Assembly: GCA_018385415.1 (NCBI GenBank)
Contig: JAHAZA010000008.1
Location: forward strand, 1-45,969
From: Treponema sp.
Lineage (GTDB): Bacteria > Spirochaetota > Spirochaetia > Treponematales > Treponemataceae
Reading direction: 5' to 3'
DNA length: 45,969 bases
Under the pieces are notes generated by a model that was not told where the DNA came from, searched no databases, and worked only from the letters and a program-made list of their open reading frames with translations. Shown here piece by piece: positions 41,640 to 45,969 of this stretch. A program made the translations under genes and the position numbers. The first letter of the stretch is position 1, and each line of letters starts with the position of its first letter.

Positions 41640-42719
41640 ATGAAAAAATTTTTAACTGTTTTGGCAGCTTCATTGGCAATCTGTGGATTGTTCTTTAGCT
41701 GCGGTAACAAAGGAAACGCTTCTTCAGTTAAAGTTGGTGTATCAATGCCAACTAAAGACTTACAGCGCTGGAACCAGGATGGTTCTAACATGAAGGCTCA
41801 GCTCGAAAAAGCTGGTTACAAAGTAGACTTGCAGTTTGCTGCAAATGATATCCCTACACAGATATCACAGATCGAAAACATGATTACAAGCGGATGTAAA
41901 GTACTTGTAATCGCTTCTATCGATGGTACAGCTCTTTCAAACGTACTTGAACAGGCTGGAAAGAAAAACGTTCAGGTTATTGCTTATGACCGTCTTATTA
42001 TGAACTCAAAAGCAGTTTCATACTATGCAACATTTGATAACTACAAAGTAGGTACAATCCAGGGTGATTACCTCGTAGAAAAATTGAACCTCAAGAATCG
42101 TTCAGCTAAAGATCCAGTTTACATGGAATTCTTTACTGGTGACCCAGGTGACAACAACATCAACTTCTTCTTCGGAGGAGCAATGGATGTTCTTAAACCT
42201 TACCTCGATTCAGGTGTAATCGTATGTCCATCAGGACAGACAGCAAAAGCTCAGGCTGCTACATTGAACTGGTCAACAGAAGAAGCTCAGAAGAGAATGG
42301 AAAACCTTATTACTTCAAACAAATATGGTCCTAAGGGTTCTAAACTTGATGCTGTTTACTGTTCAAATGACTCAACAGCTAACGGTGTAACAAATGCACT
42401 TCTCGCTGCTGGTTATACAGCTGAAAACTTCCCTATCATTACAGGTCAGGACTGTGACATCATCGCAGTTAAGAACATGTTGAAGGGAACACAGTCTATG
42501 TCTATCTTCAAAGATACACGTACACTTGCTTCAAAAGTAGTAGAAATGGTTGACGCAATCATGAAAGGTTCTAACCCACCTGTAAATGATACAAAAACAT
42601 ATGACAACGGAACTGGAGTTATCCCTTCATTCCTTTGTGAACCAGTTTACGGTTCAGTTGATAACTACAAAGAATTGTTGATTGATTCTGGATATTACAC
42701 AGAAGATCAGCTTAAATAG
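41640..42719 (+). CDS. ChvE-type multiple sugar-binding lipoprotein
   Basis: 359 residues. The lipoprotein signal ends CGLFFSCGNK. The ribose/ChvE-type binding fold shows VGVSMPTKDLQRWNQDGSNMKAQLEKAGY, IENMITSGCKVLVIASIDGTALS, VIAYDRLIMNS and FPIITGQDCDIIAVKNMLKGTQSM. Relatives bind aldoses such as xylose, glucose, galactose and arabinose. The ATG at 41640 has GGAGG 8 nt upstream; the earlier ATG at 41625 overlaps the site and is rejected. First gene of the transporter operon; a terminator hairpin after it probably keeps its mRNA more abundant. Confidence 0.93.
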   Translation: MKKFLTVLAASLAICGLFFSCGNKGNASSVKVGVSMPTKDLQRWNQDGSNMKAQLEKAGYKVDLQFAANDIPTQISQIENMITSGCKVLVIASIDGTALSNVLEQAGKKNVQVIAYDRLIMNSKAVSYYATFDNYKVGTIQGDYLVEKLNLKNRSAKDPVYMEFFTGDPGDNNINFFFGGAMDVLKPYLDSGVIVCPSGQTAKAQAATLNWSTEEAQKRMENLITSNKYGPKGSKLDAVYCSNDSTANGVTNALLAAGYTAENFPIITGQDCDIIAVKNMLKGTQSMSIFKDTRTLASKVVEMVDAIMKGSNPPVNDTKTYDNGTGVIPSFLCEPVYGSVDNYKELLIDSGYYTEDQLK

Positions 42720-42727
42720 TTAGGAAA

Positions 42728-42775
42728 TCGGAATGTGGAATGAGAAAAAGCTTGTTTCACATTCCGAGTTTTTTT
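42728..42775 (+). terminator. Intra-operon terminator between binding protein and ATPase
   Basis: A 13-pair stem (42728-42740 with 42755-42767, one G-T), 14-nt loop and T7. Partial termination here would give more binding protein than ATPase. Confidence 0.8.
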
Positions 42776-42840
42776 GAAATTAAAAATATAAGGAATGATG
42801 AATTTAATTATAAGTTCCTTAATTAAAATAAGGGGTTCCA

Positions 42841-44385
42841 ATGGCTAAAACATTATTGGAAATGAAAAATATTACTAAGATTTTCCCAGGTGTAAAAGCA
42901 CTTGATAATGTAAATCTTACAGTAGAAGAAGGCGAAATCCACGCTATCTGTGGTGAAAATGGTGCCGGAAAATCTACTTTGATGAACGTATTAAGTGGTG
43001 TTTATCCTTATGGTACTTACACAGGTGATATCGTTTATGATGGAGAAATCTGTCAGTTCCAGAAAATCAAAGATAGTGAAGCTAAGGGAATTGTAATCAT
43101 TCACCAGGAATTAGCCCTTGTTCCACTTCTCACAATTGGTGAAAACATGTTCCTCGGAAACGAAAGAGGAGCAAAAGCAAAAATTAACTGGTCTGAAACA
43201 TTTGATAAAGCAGATGAGCTTTTATCAAGAGTAGGACTTAAAGAATCATCTAAGACATTAATTAAAGATATTGGTGTTGGTAAGCAGCAGCTTGTTGAAA
43301 TTGCTAAAGCTTTAGGAAAGAAAGTAAAGCTTCTTATTCTTGATGAACCAACAGCATCTTTAAACGATACAGAAGCAAAGCATCTTCTTGACTTGATGCT
43401 TGAATTTAAAAAACAGGGAATGACTTCTATTATCATTTCCCACAAACTAAACGAAGTTTCATATGTTGCAGATAGAATTACTGTTATTCGTGATGGTACA
43501 TCAATCGCAACAATGGACAAGAAAAAAGACAATTTCTCTGAAGATGCTATCATTTCAGCAATGGTTGGACGCAGTCTTACAGACCGTTTCCCTAAACGAG
43601 AATCTCGTGTTGGTGATGTATTCTTCGAAGTAAAAGACTGGTGTGTTGACCATCCTATCTTTGACGGAATCAAAGTTTGCGATCATGTTAACTTTAATCT
43701 CCGTAAAGGTGAAGTCCTTGGTATTTCAGGACTTATGGGTGCAGGACGTACAGAACTTGCAATGAGTATTTTTGGTCGTTCCTACGGTGCCAACATTAAA
43801 GGTCATATATATATGAACGGTAAGGAAGTTTCATTCCCTAACGTTAAGTCAGCTATTAAGAGCAAGATCGCTTATGTAACTGAAGATCGTAAAGGTAACG
43901 GACTTATTCTTACAGAATCAATCTGTAAAAACACTACAGCAGCTAAACTTGACAGAGTTTCTAAGAACTACATTCTTGACTTTGATAAAGAACGTATGTA
44001 TTCGGAGCAGATGGCAAAAGAAATGCACACAAAATGTGCAACTGTAATGGAAGATGTAGGTAACCTTTCTGGTGGTAACATGCAGAAGGTACTTCTTGGT
44101 AAATGGCTCTTTGCAGAACCAGATATTCTTATTCTTGATGAACCAACTCGTGGTATCGATGTTGGTGCTAAGTACGAAATCTACTGTATTATCAACCGCA
44201 TGGTTGCAGAAGGAAAATCGGTAATCATGATTTCTTCTGAAATGCCTGAAATCTTAGGTATGTGTGACCGCATTTACGTAATGAATGAAGGTAAGTTTAT
44301 TGCAGAAATGAATGGAAAGGATGCAACTCAGGAAAAGATTATGACTGAGATCATCAATTCTGGTAAATCAGATAACATTAAGTAA
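42841..44385 (+). CDS. Sugar ABC transporter ATPase (MmsA/XylG type)
   Basis: 514 residues with two ABC modules. The first has Walker A GENGAGKST near residue 39, Walker B LLILDEPTASLNDTE near 162 and ISHKLNEV. The second has the variant A-loop GLMGAGRTELAMSIFGR near 300, signature LSGGNMQKVLLGKWL near 405 and ILILDEPTRGIDVGAKYEIY near 426. The degenerate Walker A in the second module is normal for carbohydrate class-2 importers. AGGGG precedes the ATG. It powers the permease that follows 18 bp downstream. Confidence 0.93.
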   Translation: MAKTLLEMKNITKIFPGVKALDNVNLTVEEGEIHAICGENGAGKSTLMNVLSGVYPYGTYTGDIVYDGEICQFQKIKDSEAKGIVIIHQELALVPLLTIGENMFLGNERGAKAKINWSETFDKADELLSRVGLKESSKTLIKDIGVGKQQLVEIAKALGKKVKLLILDEPTASLNDTEAKHLLDLMLEFKKQGMTSIIISHKLNEVSYVADRITVIRDGTSIATMDKKKDNFSEDAIISAMVGRSLTDRFPKRESRVGDVFFEVKDWCVDHPIFDGIKVCDHVNFNLRKGEVLGISGLMGAGRTELAMSIFGRSYGANIKGHIYMNGKEVSFPNVKSAIKSKIAYVTEDRKGNGLILTESICKNTTAAKLDRVSKNYILDFDKERMYSEQMAKEMHTKCATVMEDVGNLSGGNMQKVLLGKWLFAEPDILILDEPTRGIDVGAKYEIYCIINRMVAEGKSVIMISSEMPEILGMCDRIYVMNEGKFIAEMNGKDATQEKIMTEIINSGKSDNIK

Positions 44386-44403
44386 CATAAGTGGAGAAAC
44401 TAA

Positions 44404-45639
44404 ATGACAGATATTAAAAAAAGTGCCCCAACAGGCACATTTAAGAGTATTATGAAAAGTAACACAATGGTACTTGTACTTCTTGGTGTTATGATTTTGT
44501 TTGAAGTATTGATTCAGCTTACTGGACATGGATCTTTATTTGCTCCAGCAAATATTACAAACATTATCAGACAGAATGCTTACGTAGTAATTCTTGCAAC
44601 TGGTATGCTTTGTTGTATTTTGACTGGTGGTAACATCGATTTGAGTGTTGGTTCTGTTGTAGCTCTTGTTGGAGCTTTGGCAGGTGTATTTGTTGTTAAT
44701 TTGGGATGGCCAATCTGGCTTGCTATTCTTGCATGTTTGATTGTTGGAACAATGATTGGTGCTTTCCACGGATTCTTCATTGCTTATGTTCACATTCCAC
44801 CATTTATTACAACTTTGGCTGGTATGTTGCTTTGGCGTGGTGTTGCAACTATCGTTCTTAATGGTATTCCTATTGCACCATTTACTCCAGAATATAAAGT
44901 TTTGTTTGAAAGCTTCCTTCCATTAGAAAGCGATAGATTTGGTGAAGTATTTGCATTAGGCAGCTACATTAACATTAATACAATGATTATTACAATGATC
45001 ATTACATTGATTTGTGTACTTGCATTTGTTATCACTGAAATCATCAGTCGTGCAAACAAAATCAGGAAGAATTATACTGTAACACCAATAGGATTCTTTA
45101 TTGCAAAGCTTGTTCTTCTTTCGCTTGTAATCATCGGGCTCGGACAGTTCCTCGCTCGTGACCGTGGTATTCCAGTAATCTTGATTCTTCTTGCAGTGAT
45201 TATTGCTGCATATGCATACTTTACACAGAACACAGTTCCAGGCCGTTATCTCTATGCAATTGGTGGTAATGAAAAGGCAGCTCGTCTTTCTGGTGTAAAT
45301 ACAAACAATGTCATGTTCTTTGCTTACACAAACATGGGATTCATCGCAGCTATCGCAGCTTTGGTAACAGTTGCACGTCTTGACTCAGCTCAGCCTACTG
45401 CTGGTGTTAACTACGAAATGGATGCTATCGCATCATGTTTCATTGGTGGTGCTTCTGCTTACGGTGGAACTGGTACAGTTACAGGTGCTGTAATCGGTGC
45501 TATCTTCATGGGTGTATTAAACAACGGTATGTCTATCCTTGGTGTAGACATGAACTGGCAGAGAGCAGTTAAAGGTATTGTTCTTCTTTTGGCAGTTATA
45601 TTTGACGTAGTTTCTAAGAAGCGTAAGTCATCAAAATAG
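44404..45639 (+). CDS. Sugar ABC transporter permease (MmsB/XylH type)
   Basis: 411 residues with about ten membrane spans and the class-2 carbohydrate permease pattern. This includes NAYVVILATGMLCCILTGGNIDLSVGSVVALVGAL near 60, HIPPFITTLAGMLLWRG near 130, NEKAARLSGVNTNNVMFFAYTNMG near 300 and SCFIGGASAYGGTGTVTGAVIGA near 345. It is longer than RbsC (about 320), as XylH-type permeases are. GTGGAGA stands upstream. Its stop codon forms the first base of the large inverted repeat. Confidence 0.93.
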   Translation: MTDIKKSAPTGTFKSIMKSNTMVLVLLGVMILFEVLIQLTGHGSLFAPANITNIIRQNAYVVILATGMLCCILTGGNIDLSVGSVVALVGALAGVFVVNLGWPIWLAILACLIVGTMIGAFHGFFIAYVHIPPFITTLAGMLLWRGVATIVLNGIPIAPFTPEYKVLFESFLPLESDRFGEVFALGSYININTMIITMIITLICVLAFVITEIISRANKIRKNYTVTPIGFFIAKLVLLSLVIIGLGQFLARDRGIPVILILLAVIIAAYAYFTQNTVPGRYLYAIGGNEKAARLSGVNTNNVMFFAYTNMGFIAAIAALVTVARLDSAQPTAGVNYEMDAIASCFIGGASAYGGTGTVTGAVIGAIFMGVLNNGMSILGVDMNWQRAVKGIVLLLAVIFDVVSKKRKSSK

Positions 45640-45969
45640 AACTGAACTTTTCATTTTTTTGCTAACCACAGCCTGGCGCTGTGGATGCCTCCAGGTAAGT
45701 GTACTGGGACTGTGGTCGTTGACCACAGTCCCTTCTTTTTTTTATTTTATTGGATTTGTTTTGATAAAAAAAATTATAAAGAAAAAAAAATATTTGTTAT
45801 TTTTAAAACAACAAAAATCTTTTTTTAAATAAAAAATTTTTTTATAAAACCAAATCCATTTAACAAAAAAAAGAAGGGACTGTGGTCACCGACCACTGTC
45901 CCAGTACACTTACCTGGAGGCATCCACAGCGCCAGGCTGAGGTTAGCAAAAAAATGAGAAGTTCAGTTC
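45639..45969. repeat. Imperfect inverted repeat of about 330 bp reaching the window edge
   Basis: The sequence from 45639 reads GAACTGAAC and the window's last nine bases are its exact complement (GTTCAGTTC). The arms stay near-identical for about 100 bp (45639-45740 against 45969-45870) with only a few differences. Weaker similarity continues to the A/T-rich centre near 45804. Each arm contains its own GC-rich hairpins. No open frame is seen. It may be two facing terminators of duplicated operons, a palindromic mobile repeat (MITE-like), or an assembly fold-back. Confidence 0.85.
45706..45744 (+). terminator. Strong terminator of the sugar transporter operon
   Basis: GGGACTGTGGTC (45706-45717), GTT loop, perfect complement (45721-45732), then TTC and nine T. 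A second hairpin (CCACAGC/GCTGTGG, 45666-45684) lies upstream. A near-copy of this terminator faces it on the minus strand at 45864-45899. Confidence 0.9.

Overview
The window reads as chromosome of an AT-rich, gut- or rumen-type spirochaete, most likely a Treponema. This is inferred from gene content: archaeal-type UMP kinase, ChvE/Mms-type sugar transporter, several lipoproteins, abundant chemotaxis and cyclic-di-GMP proteins, and intracellular xylan enzymes. No rRNA or marker gene confirms the genus. There are about 40 convincing genes, one intact tRNA gene, one small tRNA-bounded accessory island, and a large inverted repeat running to the right edge.

Layout. 1-3.2 kb: the end of a GyrI-domain regulator, a run of five back-to-back hairpins, a DinB/DUF3795 fusion, and a DUF4143 AAA ATPase whose 5' region is a 39-bp palindrome. 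3.2-7.3 kb: a truncated HAD hydrolase, GH39 beta-xylosidase, rsmG and GH10 xylanase. 7.3-10.8 kb: a surface beta-barrel protein, divergent from an OPT peptide transporter overlapped by a PqqD-like gene. 10.8-13.2 kb: a complete polar amino acid ABC transporter behind two ARG-box-like sites. 13.2-16.5 kb: MATE pump, rubrerythrin plus PerR-like repressor behind twin palindromic operators, and TcdA. 16.5-18.4 kb: a chemoreceptor. 18.5-21.35 kb: tRNA(CAU) followed by an accessory island (MazF-type toxin-antitoxin, orphan Rhs toxin tip with a probable immunity gene). The island is closed by a decayed copy of the tRNA and tandem 78-81-bp repeats that each start with the tRNA 3' end. 21.5-24.9 kb: a membrane GGDEF/EAL protein, a NifX-like protein and a secreted GH25 lysozyme. 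24.9-29 kb, minus strand: GH43, then glpK coupled to acylphosphatase, and a glycerolipid acyltransferase. 29-35.1 kb: acetolactate synthase, a sugar-binding-domain/GGDEF fusion, an ArsB/NhaD permease and a cytidylate-kinase-like protein. 35.2-38.8 kb: argH, a second amino acid binding protein and permease without an ATPase, and UMP kinase. 38.8-41.5 kb: GH73 lipoprotein, GT4 glycosyltransferase and RadC. 41.6-45.6 kb: a ChvE/MmsA/MmsB-type sugar ABC transporter. 45.64-45.97 kb: an imperfect palindrome of about 330 bp.

How it fits together. GH39, GH10 and GH43 have no signal peptides and would split imported xylo-oligosaccharides, with the ChvE-type transporter a plausible importer of the sugars. 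glpK and the acyltransferase form a glycerolipid block. ArgR-like sites and argH suggest arginine as a theme for the amino acid transporters. Promoters are sigma70-like with 16-17-bp spacers. Four genes (HAD, tcdA, argH, GT4) have the -10 box 5-8 nt from ATG and no Shine-Dalgarno, so leaderless mRNAs are likely. All calls come from reading the sequence; no database search was run.
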